Positions 41,001-55,080 of a stretch of 64,000 nucleotides of DNA are shown here, piece by piece (the stretch's first letter is position 1; every line of letters begins with the position of its first letter). This stretch comes from Platerodrilus igneus. Lineage: Eukaryota > Arthropoda > Insecta > Coleoptera > Lycidae. Under the pieces are notes generated by a model, which was not told where the DNA came from, searched no databases, and saw only the letters and a program-made list of their open reading frames with translations. The stretch covers positions 310,001-374,000 of the forward strand of contig JARFIW010000500.1 of assembly GCA_036346225.1 (NCBI GenBank). Direction: 5' to 3'. Position numbers and translations under genes: made by a program.

Positions 41001-43143
41001 ACCTATGTGAACTTAGCACCCGACTATGCTAAAATTTTTTTTCCATATATGCATTCGATTAAACTCAGTTTGTACCCGTTTGTACCGCTTTTTATTTCGT
41101 TTGTACCTCAAAGGGGTGAAAGTTACAGAAGGGTAAAAAAATCATCAGCACCCGACTTGGAGATACAGAAATTTTTTTAATGCCATTCGATTAAGCATAG
41201 TTTGTACCCGTTTGTACCACCGCCTGTTTCGTTTGTACCCTTAAGGGGGTGTTTATACCGAATTTTCAAAATAGGGGTAACACCTAACTCCGCCATTTTT
41301 TGAGATATCTTAAAGCCGCACGCGGGTGCTGTTTCAGAATCGTTTGTACCCCTTTGTACCACCGCCAGTTTCGCTTGTACGCTTAAGAGGGTGTTTGTGC
41401 CGAATTTTCAAAATAAGGGTAACAGCTAACTCCGCCATTTTTAGAGATATCTTAAATGCGCAAGCGGGCGCTGTTTCGAAATCGTTTGTGCACGTTTGTA
41501 CTGCCTCCAGTTTTGTTTGTACCCTTACGGGAGTGTTTGTACCGAATTTTCAAAATAGGGGTAACGTCTAACTCCGCCATTTAAAAGATATCTTAAATCC
41601 GCATGCGTGTGCTGTTTCCGAATCGTTTGTACCCGTTTGTACCACCGCCAGTTTCGTTTGTACCCTTAAGCGAGTGTTTGTACCAATTTTCAAAATAGAG
41701 GTAACACCTAACTCCGCCATTTTTAAAGATATCTTAAATGCGCAAGCGGGTGCTGTTTCGTAATCGTTTGTACCCGTTTGTACCGTCGCCAGTTTTGCTT
41801 GTACCCTTAATGGGGTGTTTGTACCGAATTTTCAAAATAGGGGTAATACCTAACACCGCCATCTTTTGAGATATCTTAAAGCCGCAAATGGGTGCTGTTT
41901 CAGAATCGTTTGTACCCGTTTGTACCACCGCCAGTTTCGCTTGTACCCTTAAGAGGGTGTTTGTGCCGAATTTTCAAAATAGGGGTAACAGCTAACTCCA
42001 CCATTTTTAGAGATATCTTAAATGCGCAAGCGGTCGCTGTTTTGAAATCGTTTGTGCCCGTTTGTACTGCCGCCAGTTTTGTTTGTACACTTACGGGAGT
42101 GTTTGTAACGAATTTTCAGAATAGGGGTAACATCTAACTCCGCCATTCTTAATATTTTATATGCGCAAGCGGTCTGTTTCGTAATCGTTTGTACCCGTTT
42201 GTACACGCCAGTTTCGTTTGTACTCTTAATGGGGTGTTTGTACCGAATTATTTACAAAATAGAGGTAACACCTAACTCCGCCATTTTACAGCACCCGCTT
42301 GCGGATTTTAGATATTTCTAAAATTGCAGAGTTAGGTGTTACCCTACCTTGAAAATTTGGTACAAACACCCCCGTAAGGTACGAACGAAACTGGCGGCGG
42401 TACAAGCTGGTACAAACGATTCAACAACACCTGCTGTGCATTTAAAATATTTCTAAAAATGGCGGGGTTAGATGTTACCCTATTTTAAAATTCGGTACAA
42501 ACTGCACATTAAGGTACAAACGATACTACGGTGGTACAAACAGGTACAAACAATCACGAAACAGCACCCGCTTGCACATTTAAAATATCTCTAAAAATGG
42601 CGGAGTTAGGTGTTGCCCCTATTTTGAAAATTCGGTACAAACACCCCATTAATGGCACTAACGAAACTAGCCGTGGTACAAACGAGTACAAACGATTACG
42701 AAACAGCACTCGCTTGCGCATTTAAAATATCTCCAAAAATGGCGGAGTTAGCTGTTACCCTATTTTGAAAATTCGGTACAAACACTCCTTAAGGGTACAA
42801 ACGAAACTGGCTGCTGGTACAAACGGGTACAAACGATTCTGAAACAGCACCCGCATGCGGCTTTAAGATATCTCAAAAAATGGCGGAGTTAGGTGTTATC
42901 CCTATTTTGAAAATTCAGTACAAACAGTACAAACGAAACAACGAAAACGATGCTTAATCGAATGACATTTAGAAAATTTCTGTATCTCCAAGTCGGTGCT
43001 GATGATTTTTACCCTTCTGTAACTTTTACCCTTTTGAGGTACAAACGAAATAAAAGCGGTACAAACGGGTACAAACTGAGTTTAATCGAATGCATATATG
43101 GAAAAATTTTTTTAGCATAATCGGGTGCTAAGTTCACATAGGT
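41001..43143. mobile_element. Foldback-type element built of ~142-bp repeats
   Basis: Starts ACCTATGTGAACTTAGCACC and ends with its reverse complement. The left arm (to about 42285) holds about eight tandem ~142-bp units with GTTTGTACCCGTTTGTACC at 41200, 41342, 41482, 41624, 41766, 41908, 42050 and 42188. The right arm has about five units in the opposite orientation. There is almost no spacer at the centre. A perfect 9-bp duplication flanks it. Long inverted repeats made of internal subrepeats plus a 9-bp duplication is the foldback pattern, related to Mutator-like transposons. No transposase is encoded. Frames of 60-80 codons inside are repeat translations. Confidence 0.88.
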
Positions 43144-43152
43144 GTTGTATAG
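43144..43152. repeat. 9-bp target duplication GTTGTATAG, right of foldback element
   Basis: Identical to 40992-41000. Confidence 0.8.
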
Positions 43153-46100
43153 AGTTGGTCAACTTGATACAAAGAGTCTTTTACTGCTACGGATTTACAA
43201 CTATCCGTGTGATAGACTTCAAGATAGTAACTGCTGTCATGTTTTATTAGTTTTAATTTAAAGGTTCTGGCGTTCCACAAGAATTGTCTCAGGTCCGATT
43301 ATGTTGTTTGGATTCAAACTACTTATTTCAATCGGATACTATTATTACGTGGATGACAAATGGTTTTAGAATAACTCAATTTCTAATCGAAACACTATTA
43401 TGAAAAGCGTATGTATACAAAATTTAAGATGAGTTCGTTTTGGACGCCACTTCATATTTTCAGTAATTCCTCTATGAAACCTAAGCTAAACTACCAAATT
43501 AATGCAATACACATACAATCGGTCAAATTCTAATCAGATTTGGACGTTTGTAGAGAAGCCAATTTGAATACAAAACCAAAATTGGAAAAAGGACCAATTT
43601 TGAGTTGTAGATTAATATGTAAATAGACAATAGTGTTAATTATGAATTATAGTTTTAAGTGCAAAAGGCAATCATAAAATAATTTAAGGTAATATTAATA
43701 TAATGGTCATCATTTTATAATTAACGGAAGCTAAAAATTTATCAATACGTTTAAATAACTCAAATCAATCTACAGTGTAAATAAATTTAATTAATTTTGT
43801 GAATTATTTCAGTATATTGTAAAGTGTAATACCTCTAATTATCAAAAACATTAAGGGATTTCAATATCAACATGAAAACGTTAATAATTTGAATCCTTAA
43901 AACTCTATAACAAGCATAAAATAATCCATTTTCAGATGGTATGCAACTTTAAACCACTTAAAACGTATCAAACTAAACATTTGGTAATTAATAAAGTCCA
44001 AATTATTTAACATGTTAAATAAGAACAAAAGTTACTTTTAATTAATGCACTTTCAATTAAATAAAATTTTCAATCATCTAAATTCATTTGCATATATTAA
44101 AGCATCCAAAAGTTTAAATTTGTTGAATAATATTAAATTTCCAAGAATTATTCGACATATTGAAAATAATTAATTTGGTTTTGTTACGGTAATTGATAAT
44201 AAACAGAAAAATTGAATTTTTCGTGTGACGTTTATTTGTTAGTAAGCGAGCCGCCGATCATAAATATGGTTATAGAAAATAAAAAAATAAAAAAGCTGTA
44301 TAAGATAAAACTTCAATTTCCTCTAGAACACCGGTACGATTTCTCGTTCTGGAAATAGCTTGGCACTTAAACACCATATAAGATATATAAGCAAGGAGCT
44401 TCAAACACGATGAAATTATTAGTAAGCTAATATTTGATTACATCAGATATTTTAAAAAAATATAATTTGAGCTTAGCACTCAGTTTGTCCATATAATGCT
44501 ATCAAGTTACGTATGGATAAAGGTATAAAGTCGGTTATTAATGTGAGTAACATAAAGCTTAAAAGAGTGTTTTGATAATTGTTGTTTACCGTATAAAATC
44601 TGTCATTAACAAGCATAAATCGTTGGATAACCACATAATAAAATTTTACTGACTTACCGAAGACAAACGCTGGGTTTACCGCATAAAAATAAGAAAAGTA
44701 AAATAATTTTTCATGCAAAGCAGCATTATAAGAAGACGGACTTTAGTTTTTGATAGACAGCTCGGGTTAGTCTATATTTGCCATTAAAACCTTTTTAATA
44801 ACAGTTTAGTATTATATTGTGAAATTTTTTAACAAAGGTAATTGAGAATGTAACACGTTTATACACATGTCAAATTCATTTCATTAAAGTCAGAAGTATT
44901 ATTTATTAGAAATCGATCAAGGTGCATTTAAAAAAAATTTAGGGTTGAATATCCCATATTTAACTAACAGGTTAATAATAAATCTTGTTCTATAATTGAG
45001 AAAGGATTGGTTTGGATAAGGAGATAACATTTATAATCTTGAAAGCTTTTGAATATAATTTAACTAATTGGAATTTATCTCGTAAAGGTAAAACAAGCTT
45101 TATACATTCATTTATATAAGAACAAGCGTTTGATTTATAGGTCAGTCTACTTTCTGTTTATTTTGCAGACAAAAAGTTAGCGAATAATATGGTCTTTAGA
45201 CTGAGCTGGGATATCAGAATGTAAATCCCGTGAAAGTTTTATTTAGTTTGCGATTGTGGACACCAATTAACACACTTTAACCCTCAAATCTGTATAGTTT
45301 AGTTGATCAAAGCGTTGGACTGTAAATCCAAAGACAAAGATGGTTAAATCTCACTGCTGGCGAGTCCTTTAATAATTTACAATTACCAACTCGGTTTCAA
45401 TCAACAGTACGAATGCCGGATTACGGTTTCACTCTATTACTATTAATTAACTCGACTAGTTTAATCCTGAATTTTTGCAGACACTATTCGATGCTGTATT
45501 ATTACAATATTAGTAGCCACATCGTACGCAGAAAATGTAATGGTAAGGTTTCTGTACAGACAAAATTGCATATACTTTGTATCAATTTCTAACATTGCTA
45601 TATGTAATCGAAAATCAATCGAAATATTTATCAACAGATACGAATTTACATGTTTTAATCGACAATGTGGTATTCATAAGAACGGGCGGCTTCTTTTATA
45701 TAACACTAGGTAGAAGTCTCTTTGTATATTTGTTTATCTTTGGAGACATACTAGAAGTAGACCGAGGTTGTGAGTTGGTTAGTTTCTGTCGTAAGAGACA
45801 GAGGTGTTTCACGTTTAGAATCGTTGCGATTACGATTATTTTGCTAATAATGTCTTTCATTTGTTTAAAATACACTTTTTAATTTTTAAAGGCCATTATA
45901 AAACAAATTATAACTGATAAAATTAGAAAACATATAGGTATTTTTGTGAATTGGTGTGTTTATCAACGTATCTATGAAAGTAAACAGAAGTAAACGAAAA
46001 ATAAAGGTAATTCGTTAAGTATTTGCTTCATGTGTATCTTTCTATATTTTTAAATTAATTTACTTAGCCTGTGGTCTGTGGTATCAGGAAATAAAAAAGG

Positions 46101-46154
46101 ACAAGTGGATAAATGTAATAATATATAATACGTAAATATAAGAGTGGAGCGAAA
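43153..46154. other. AT-rich noncoding DNA
   Basis: No coding sequence recognised. Frames 44473-44718 and 45577-45882 are hydrophobic by base composition and show no domain. A tRNA-like relic lies at about 45289-45365. Confidence 0.4.
45289..45365 (+). pseudogene. tRNA-Tyr-like relic
   Basis: TTGGACTGTAAATCCAA forms a perfect anticodon stem with a 7-base loop carrying GTA, as in tRNA-Tyr. An A-box-like TAGTTTAGTTGATC precedes it. The T arm (GGTTAAATCTC) departs from the usual B box and no good acceptor stem was found. Probably a pseudogene or the head of a decayed SINE. Confidence 0.3.
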
Positions 46155-48420
46155 ATGTTCAAATTAAAACAAGAAAACCTCGAAAAAGCCAAGAAATTGC
46201 CTAAGCTCACCAAATACTTTAGCCTCTATCCGTAAAGCGCACAGAGATCAAGTCGTTTATCGCTATCAAAAGAGAATCTTGACATATCCGACGCCATCAA
46301 CTACACTAATAATGCTGAGGCGCCCCCAACTAAAACAGAAAAGAAACCTATTGCTTTGAAAAACAATTACAATGAGTTGCTAGAACATCCTTCTATTAGT
46401 TCAACTGTTGCAACCTGTTAGTGAAGCGAGATTTTCTATAGATTTAGGACATTATATAAATAAAGAACTAGTAGATAATGATAAACAAAGAATAGGCCTC
46501 CCAACAAACTAACGGCCATTCCCAAATGATTCCAAACAACATAACAGAAGCTTTTGTGAAACGTTTTAGTCACCAGCAAAGCAATATGGTGTAGTTCAGC
46601 GTATGTGGCTCTGCTACTTAAAAGTTCTAGTTGCTGCGTATTGTGCTGCTTGCTGACTGTTTTCTTCTGGCGAAATGGATTGGCAGCACCTTTCTTTAGT
46701 ATAGTTGAGCGCAGCAATTCTCTAGTGCATCTGTAGTGTTCTCTTGGGGTCTTTAGTAGAGGTGATTAGAAACAAAGTCGAAGACCATTTCACATTTTAT
46801 TTAATTAACGCTTTAAAGTGCAGTACAACCGTTACATCTTAGGGTTAGACTTATAATGTTCTTATTCTATATTAGTTCTTAACTGCTAACAATAATTATG
46901 CAATTATGCTTACTTAATAATTCCAATTTCACCTAGCCTAGAGTTCGTTGCACATGTACTTCCTATTGATTGTCTTACTGTACAATTCCGCACTTTGCAC
47001 TTCCTATAATAAGTCACTCACCTTTTAAAGGCATAAAACTTAATTCAATATAATAACTATAAATTATTAGGATATTTGGCTATTACACCATCACACATCT
47101 TCAGTCGTGTAATTTTGAGTTATGGAAAAATAATTAGCCCATCGATAAATAAGTGAAAGAAAAAGCAAAATGCAGCGTTCCTTTTTGGAAACAGGTTCTG
47201 TGACGATCTATAATTCTCACAAGCAATTTGAGATCGTCAATTGGTATTCTTAGTGTTAATGAACCCCATTCATAAAACATTCACAGTGATCCTATTTCTC
47301 AAAATAATAAATACTACACATTGTAAAATGTAAAGCCTATTTTACCCACATCTTCTTTTGAAATAACTATACAATGTTTATGTAGAACAATAGCTAATTT
47401 CGTCTTCACAAATGATGTTGACCCTCACTTACTCAAACAAACATTCTATAAATGGACTATCTACAAAGCAAATTGTTATAACCTAATGTTCACAACGTAC
47501 TATTTGAATGCACCACTAGCAAGGTTTGATATTCTTGTTCGGCAACCTATTACACGGCGTTTACTGGCAGCTGATATTTTCTTATCGCAGAAAGAGGATG
47601 TCTACGATGTTCCTCTCAGCGGTCGACTTGAGTTAGCTATTTGAATAGATTCTTGGCGTGGTTCTGTAATGAAATGCTCCAGTAGTAGTCGATCGTTGGG
47701 CATGCAGTGGTATTTATTCAAGGATTAATATGATAAGTGGTGCGTATAACAGCGTACCAGCAAAAATTAAACAAATGGAGCCAAACGCTGAATATTTACG
47801 TAGTACTGCGCATAATCTAAATTTGGTCATACATGATGCAGTTTCAGGTTGCAGTGAAATTTTTGTATATTTCGCTTTACCGCAAGACACATAGTTTCTT
47901 TGGTCTTAGAATTAAACGATTTGTCATTTGCAGATGAATTAGTAATTACTTTAAAAAAGCTTAATCCTACCCGATAGTCAGGTCAAATACAATCAATTTT
48001 GGCAGTTAAATTGCGATTTTTTGATATGGTAAAAGCTCTTACTGGAATTGAATTAAAATCACGCAAAAAAGATGATCGTCTTTATTTACGTTTCGATCCA
48101 TGACCTAGGAACGTTATTAAAATGATTTATTTTGACAACGATCCTTGGTTGTGGATCGAAATGTAAATAAAGACAATTTTAACAACTACGAGGGGTTTAA
48201 TTCCCAAAGAAGATCAAGAAAAATTTTTAATGTATTTCTGTAGCGATTTTTATGTCTAGAGTTCTGAATCACGTTAATTTAGCTTCAAGAACTTTACAGA
48301 AACCTGATATTGAATTCGATCGAGCTACAGCCGTTTTAGAGCGTGCATGTAAACGTGTTTCTACCTTTAGAGAATTAAGACACTTACAACACGATAAAAT
48401 CTGAAGTCTTAAATCTGGCT
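46155..48420 (+). pseudogene. Decayed hAT transposase (ZMYM1-like)
   Basis: Collinear fragments: KKLPKLTKYFSLYP (46190); LGHYINKELVDNDKQRIGLP and WLCYLKSSSCCVLCCL, matching the TTF zinc-finger region (46447-46650); SGAYNSVPAKIKQMEPNAEY with HNLNLVIHDAVSGCSEI (47735-47865), the hallmark segment of this family; KLRFFDMVKALTGIELKSRK (48010); and LNHVNLASRTLQKPDIEFDR (48265). Many stops and frame changes separate them, and about 0.9 kb with no recognisable homology (46780-47640) lies inside. Inverted repeats and target duplication were not located. Confidence 0.65.
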
Positions 48421-51400
48421 AACAAATGGGAATTGATCAGTCATTTCAAGTAAAAAGCAACAAAGATTAAAATGCAGTTTGATGAACTTTTTTGTCCATC
48501 GTTTCAGTAACAGGAATGACCGCTTTTAGGGTAAATATTTGTTACTTTGTAGCTATTATAAACAAATGTTGTGTGATTCACCTATTTTTATTAAAGTGTG
48601 ACCAAACACTATCTAATTTATTTTTACTGCCTTGGGTGAAACAGCAAGGATAAAGCACTAATAGCAAAGTCGCTATACCAGAAGTTGATTTGTTACTTTT
48701 ATTTTTCTATCTAAATTAAATACCCATTTTCCCTGGTTAAGTCATTACTTCGTTCGAATAAATTCAGTTTCAATTCTTAAATTCTTCAACAACACCCTAT
48801 ATAGTGTACCTGTTCAGTATAAGCCCGCTTAACATAATTTTAACTCAAATCTACTCCGCTTCTAAAAACGAAAATTTATTCAATAAATTAAATAGTCTAT
48901 ACCTTGTTTTAGGTATCAGGTAATTTGTTAAACCTTCCGATAACGTATAATTGCTTTCTCTGGTGTTACCCATTTAAAGACTTGTCGAACTGATAATCCT
49001 ACTATTATTTGATAGCGTGTTTTCCAGTTTTGCTAATCGTGCTTCGATAACGCGAGGATTGTAGTTTGAACTCGTGTTATTTGAACCAATTTTTAATTTG
49101 ATTCTGCAGCTTGTGTGTTTGATATATTTTCTACAGCGATGCACGTTTTGTTGTTCGATAAGTAAGAGGTATCTTGCGTGAATTCGCTTTTAGCTGGAGG
49201 TCAAATTGGTTCTTTTTATGTAGGCCCAGCTGTTCTGTGCCACAGACCAACTGCTGTTGCCTGTAGATTGCTAGTGCCGTTATGGTAACAGGGTAAATGG
49301 ACCTTGACGACCATGGCGTTGCTGTGCTGACTCACCCCCGATGGATTGCAAGCTAAGTATCCAGACACATACAGATATACAACTTGTTTTCTTTTGTGTA
49401 TATCAAGGACATATTCCGTATCAGCGTTTGGTGTAGTTACGTGATAAGAAACGTGACACTGTAGAACTATTGTTTGTTGCTGCGAATCGATATTATCGCT
49501 CTACAGGCGTGATGTACCATTGTTAAAAATGTTTGACAGGCACACGATTATTCTTTTCTACTGATTGGTTTATTTTACAAACGGTATTATGTACAATTTA
49601 AAAAGAATGTTTGACAAAAGCTCTCACATATTTATTTACTACTGATTAATTTTATTTTGTGTAAAATACGAGATGCGTACTTCGTATCTAAAGTACTAAA
49701 TTGTTCATATCACCTAATTGTTTGTTTTGAAATAGTTACGCTTAATTTATTGCTTTTGCTTGTTTGTACAGAATCCTTTATTTATTTTTATTTGTTTAAT
49801 AGATAATCGTGGGCGACGTGCTTTTTTTTTGTTTTCTTGGTATGTAGATGATTCCCCCCAACTCTCCGCGTTTGATAGTTAGCCTGGTATTTACTTTTCT
49901 TCCGGCTACTTCTAGGTACGCAGCAAATTTCTCTCAGAAGTTTAACCATAGATGTTGTTTTATCCGTACTAACTGTAAGTACTTCTGGAGACTTCCGGAC
50001 CAGCTCTGAACTCTACTTCAGCGGGATGAGGCTAACAGGGGGTTCCAAAAAATACTGACATGTCGGGTGCCACTAAACTCAAAGATTTAACATAACCAAA
50101 GAGAGCGTAGGAACTTTAGTAACGACTACACGCACCTAAAGCACAAAGACTAAGATTATTATATTTAAACAATATTGTCAAAAGTAATTATATATCAAAT
50201 ATCTACCAGATTACCATTTGCATCTAAACAAAAAGTATGTGAATATAGCAGTAAATATGAGGGTACATAATATTGTATAAGAACTTAAACTCATCAATAC
50301 GCTCTACTTGCTTTGCATATTCTATAAGGTTTGTAAGAGTTGTTGAATGCATAGTTTTATACGTGCAAATTATATCATAAGATTAGTTTCTTAATACTCC
50401 GTTAAAGAAATGAATTAATAAAGGGTCTGAAGAAAATAACGTAAGTACATCTATTTAAATAAGGGCTATTCTGTTCAAGTTACAGATATTTACAATTGAT
50501 GTAACAAAAATTAATTCTATGTATTATCTTGGTTGAAGATGAAATTTATATCAAATTATCACACTCTATATTAAGAACAAATATCATAAATGATATAAGG
50601 TGCCATAGTCAGATCTGAGTACGATTTACACGTAATTTTGTTAAATCCATAAGAGTTCTTAAAATATTTCAGGGTTTATATTAAGTTTACAATTATTTTC
50701 ATCAGATAATCATATAAAATTCTAAGACATTTTAAATAAAATATTGCACTATTAGATTTTAATTTAAAGAAAACTAACTTCAAGTGTATATAAAAATTAT
50801 CATAGCAGAATTTCTAAAGAGAAAAATTGTTTTTGCAATTATTTTCTCAACAGCATAATCATAATTAGGTTATTTTCTTCTTATTTACGTATGCAGATAT
50901 TTTTGAAAATTACGAAAACTTAATAGACATAAAAATCCAAAATAATTGAATTTATATAGATGAGTAAAATTAGACTTATAGATGAAGTTGACATTAAGTT
51001 CAAATAACATTATTGTAATGCAAAACGTATTACTAAATTGTAAAGGTCTAACAATAAGAAATAACTTCTTATATATGAGACTATACCAACAAAATGGCTC
51101 CTACTTGAACAGCTGTTGTTCAGGGACCAAATACGAAAGAAACCATATTCATTAAAGGATAGGATTTCGAAACATCACGTAATTATAAAATTACTATCCT
51201 GAAGTAATTTTTTATATTGTAGAATTTAAAGAATTATCCATAAAAAATGTTGTGCTGTAATATTTAAATTCAATCAGATATAAATTCACACATACAGACT
51301 TTACAACTATTTTAATGTTTTAATAAACCAAGACTTTAAAAAAGATATGTCAATTAGACAATTTTATATTTGTTATTAAAAATTATACGCGCATAGAAGC

Positions 51401-54071
51401 AGATCTTCGCAAAATTTTTATTATTTTTCTGCGGTTTTTACACTTCCCGTAACAGTTCTTGTTTTAGAGCAAACTTTCAATAAACTTAAAATGATAAAGG
51501 ACTGTGTGCGATCTACAAGTGAGCAGATATTGCATGACATCTATATCATCTATAGAGTATAAAATTGCATCAACCGTAGACATCGTCCATTTAGTAGATC
51601 ATTTTGCAAATGCAAAAGGGAATTATACTAGGTAATAAATATAGAAAATATATATTGTTCTGCAGTAGTACAGTTTATATTTAAAACGTCCCACAACTTG
51701 GGTGCCATTTTGTTCTGAATTATTCCTTTGTACTAAGGCCCCACGATTGAGTCGTCATTACTCTCTGAATTAGCCTACTTGTAGCCCCACCTTTGAAAAG
51801 CCATTTTCTACGAATTTTGCTGATGAAACTCTATACTTGGGCTGAAGATGACCTACCTTCATTGACGCCAAATTATTGCCAGCTTTTTGCTACCATTAAA
51901 AACTCATCTTCATCAGAGAAGTTCACCACGGCTGCACTGCATTTATCTGAAAAAAATTCTACCTACTATTCTACCAAAGAAAACTCGACTACGGCAACAC
52001 ACCTTGATTTATTCAAACAGAAAAATTCTATACCAACAATTTTTATCAATTGTTATTTCACACATCAGTAAAATTACTTACAACCTCGCTTTGAAATACT
52101 ACATTTTCTTTCAAATTATTTTCGAAATAAAATTTCATCCTTTAATAAACCATACATGTTACGTTACACCTGGTTTTAATATGAGCTCATAATAAGAGTT
52201 TTAAATACTCGTGCTAAATTTTGCACTGCAAATTACCATAAGTCCCTCTTACTTTGCACACAATCAAATATTACAAAAATCATTTTATGAATATAAATTT
52301 CTACATAAAATAGTTAAATAATAAATCATAAACGTTCAATAAGTAACTCTCTAGTTCATATAGTTTATAAAAATATACCCATAAGGCATAAAATTGTCAT
52401 AACACACCAAATAAACACAAAAATAAACAATGTTTCTCAAAAATCTGTTACCTGGAATGCACCATCGCACATGGAATTGCAATCATACCATCAATGCCCG
52501 ATGTCCTCACCAATGACTGCACGCACTCTAACCTCACCAAACTGCATAACACCATCCGTGATGGCAATTAGCGGCTCAAATCTCTCCACTAGCAAGTGAC
52601 GGTACATCAAACTCTCCCAATTCCACTACTGGTCCATTTACCATAGGTAAAGCATCAAATCAATCCATCAATACTCTCTACTCCATTAGTGTGCACGCTT
52701 GCACCCACCACCAAAATATAAAGCCATCTTTACTTACAGTACTCAAACATGCTTCGCATTTGTCAAAATGTATTTCATCAAATTTTTGGACTGCTAGTAA
52801 AACATTACACCAACTTGCGTATGATATTATCAACTTTAATTGAAATATTACAATTCACTTGATAAAAAAAAAATCAACAGTAATTCTTCAGCAATATTAG
52901 TGGGCGTGTCGATGAACAGCAAAAGAGACACCTATCACCATCTCCTCGTGGTTATATAGCCAAATCTACCCCCCTTAACTTGGAATTTCTCGTAAATACA
53001 TTAATACAAACAAACTAGTCTTCTTGGTAATTTTCGAAAAGGTTAAGACTCTTCCATAAACAAAATTTTAAACTGCCACTAAATTCCAACAACACACGAG
53101 CTAACCCTCAACCGCCTTTGAAATACTAGATGTTTGAACAATACAAACAACAATTTACTACGAAAATACACTTTAGCTTTGCAACGGATCTTTATTTCGC
53201 CGAATCCTGGCCCCTACTAAAATAAGTTTCTTGGTTACCACACGCCCATCATAATACACGTATTAAAGTAGCCTCACTCTAACCTACAAACGAAATTTTT
53301 CTCTTTGTTTCTTCGAACCCACTCCATATTTCATATTCCTACCACCAGTTATCTCTATCCCAATCTACCATGTATTCTACATCCTCTATCCTTTTTAGAC
53401 CATATTTGCAAGTTCGGTTATACCCAAAATAACATTTACCCACTCAAAACAATCTTAAAACTATCGCCTGTCTCCCTTCTATATATGAAATCCAATGATC
53501 CTCTTCTGTTGCTCATATGCAAGTTTCATTTGTCCTTGATGAAATTAACCCCTCTAAATGATATACAAAATACGTTCATCCTACTCCTATAAATAGACAA
53601 TCTATTAATCTTTCTTTGTATTCAGTTTTCTTTCAAAGTCAAACGAACACTTAACACATGGTATCTTTATTCCATTCTAATACATGCTATAAACAATCTT
53701 TCCTTATTCTATGTCGTTCATTGTCTGTTTAACCGTCAAATACCTTTCGTAGAATCGAAATGTTATTTTGTGCACGTTATATGCTAGAGCGACGGTTGAA
53801 CACAACGCAACCCAGAAATCCTTGATAAACAACTTTCCAACTCGTAAACTAATATCAAGAACATGTTTTCAACACTATACGTTATAAACTACAGCTTCTT
53901 TGCTACTATTGCGCATTTGAAGGTTACACACATGCTAAATCTTTTCACTAAAACTATAATAACACCTGTTATTTGCAACTGGTATTTATGATTAAAGGAT
54001 TATGCTCCCTATCATTTAAACATTGTAAAAGTTCTTTGAGAATATTCACACGCTAAAAATGATGAAAACTA
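48421..54071. other. Long noncoding stretch
   Basis: No protein domain or RNA gene recognised over about 5.6 kb. GC content is somewhat higher at 49190-49340 and 49860-50060 with no identifiable content. From about 51790 to 53640 the plus strand is C-rich and G-poor, giving several long chance frames (51793-52071, 51887-52192, 53305-53592). CCCCACGATTGAGTCG near 51740 resembles the short repeats at 62090-62510. Confidence 0.4.
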
Positions 54072-55080
54072 ACTTTTGCACTTAATGAACCATTTCATTA
54101 TGATCGATTGGTGTCTGGTCCGAACTATATGGTGGATGCATTAAAACTTCCCACCCAAGCTCTCGGAGTTTCTGGCGAGTCACTACAGACGTGTTTTGCC
54201 TGGCGTTGTCCTGATGAAACACAACACCTCATCTGTTGGCCAATTCTGGCCGTTTCTGGTCAATCGCTAACTTCAAACGGTGCAGTTGTGGATAGCACAG
54301 AACCGAATTTAGTGTTTGACCATATGGAAGTAACTCATAATAAATGATTCCTTTCCAATCCCACCAAATGCACAGCAGAACCTTTCTGGCAGTTACTGCT
54401 GGTTTGGTCACCGTTTGAGCTACTTCACCGCGCTTTGACCACGATCGTTTTCACACAATATTGTCGTACCATCCGTTTAAGAAATGGGTTGATTTCATTC
54501 CGTTTGGCCAAGGCTTCACAGATGGAAATTCGATTCATCATGTTCTTTGGTGTTAATTGGCGTGGCACCCAAACATCGAGCTTCTTTTTGAATCCAGCTT
54601 TGTGCAAATAGTTTAAAACTGTTTTATGGTCGATCTGTAGCTCATGGACGATGCTACGACTACTAACATGCCGGTCAACTTTGACTCTTTCAGTGATTTT
54701 ATCAACGTTTGTGACGACGGGCTTGCCTGTGCAAGGCGCATCTTTAACATCAAAAATACCTGAACGGAATCGACGAAACCAAAATTGCACGTAATTAGCT
54801 GTTACAGTATCGGAACCATAAACACCAATCACAATTTCAGCAGCTTGGCTTGCATTTTCGCCTTTATCTCAGAAAAACTGTAAAATGAACCGAATTTTCT
54901 CTTTGTTGACTTAATTTTTAACTCACAACTGAATAAACAAAAAAAACAGCAAAATAATTTTTTAGTGTGAAATGTCACCTTGACAACGAGCATAAATCTG
55001 AAATTGTTTGATCGATACTTTATGAGATATCGATCACTACAGCCATCTACCAAAAAATAATGGATTTCTTTTTCCTCAAC
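54072..55080 (-). mobile_element. Second mariner relic
   Basis: Minus-strand transposase in fragments. 54832-54425 gives NYVQFWFRRFRSGIFDVKDA, then KVDRHVSSRSIVHELQIDHK and the linker VPRQLTPKNMMNRISICEAL. After a stop, frames give VLLCIWWDWKGIIYYELLPY and QDNARQNTS with the second catalytic Asp, and end near MHPPYSSD (third catalytic position), after which similarity is lost at about 54080. The 5' part upstream of 54832 is frame-broken; GGTAGATGGCTGTAGTGATC near 55035 looks like the 5' noncoding end. Different subfamily from the mariner at 2596. Inactive. Confidence 0.85.

Noticed and set aside
41177..42725. Series of similar 60-80 codon frames such as those with VPPPVSL
   Set aside because: They recur once per 142-bp repeat on both strands and include stops at varied places; no conserved protein.
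45577..45882. 101-codon frame with a hydrophobic C-terminus
   Set aside because: Hydrophobicity follows from T-rich sequence; no family, splice or promoter support.
51793..53592. Several 90-100 codon frames on the plus strand
   Set aside because: The strand is C/T-rich and G-poor, which removes stops by composition; no domain seen.
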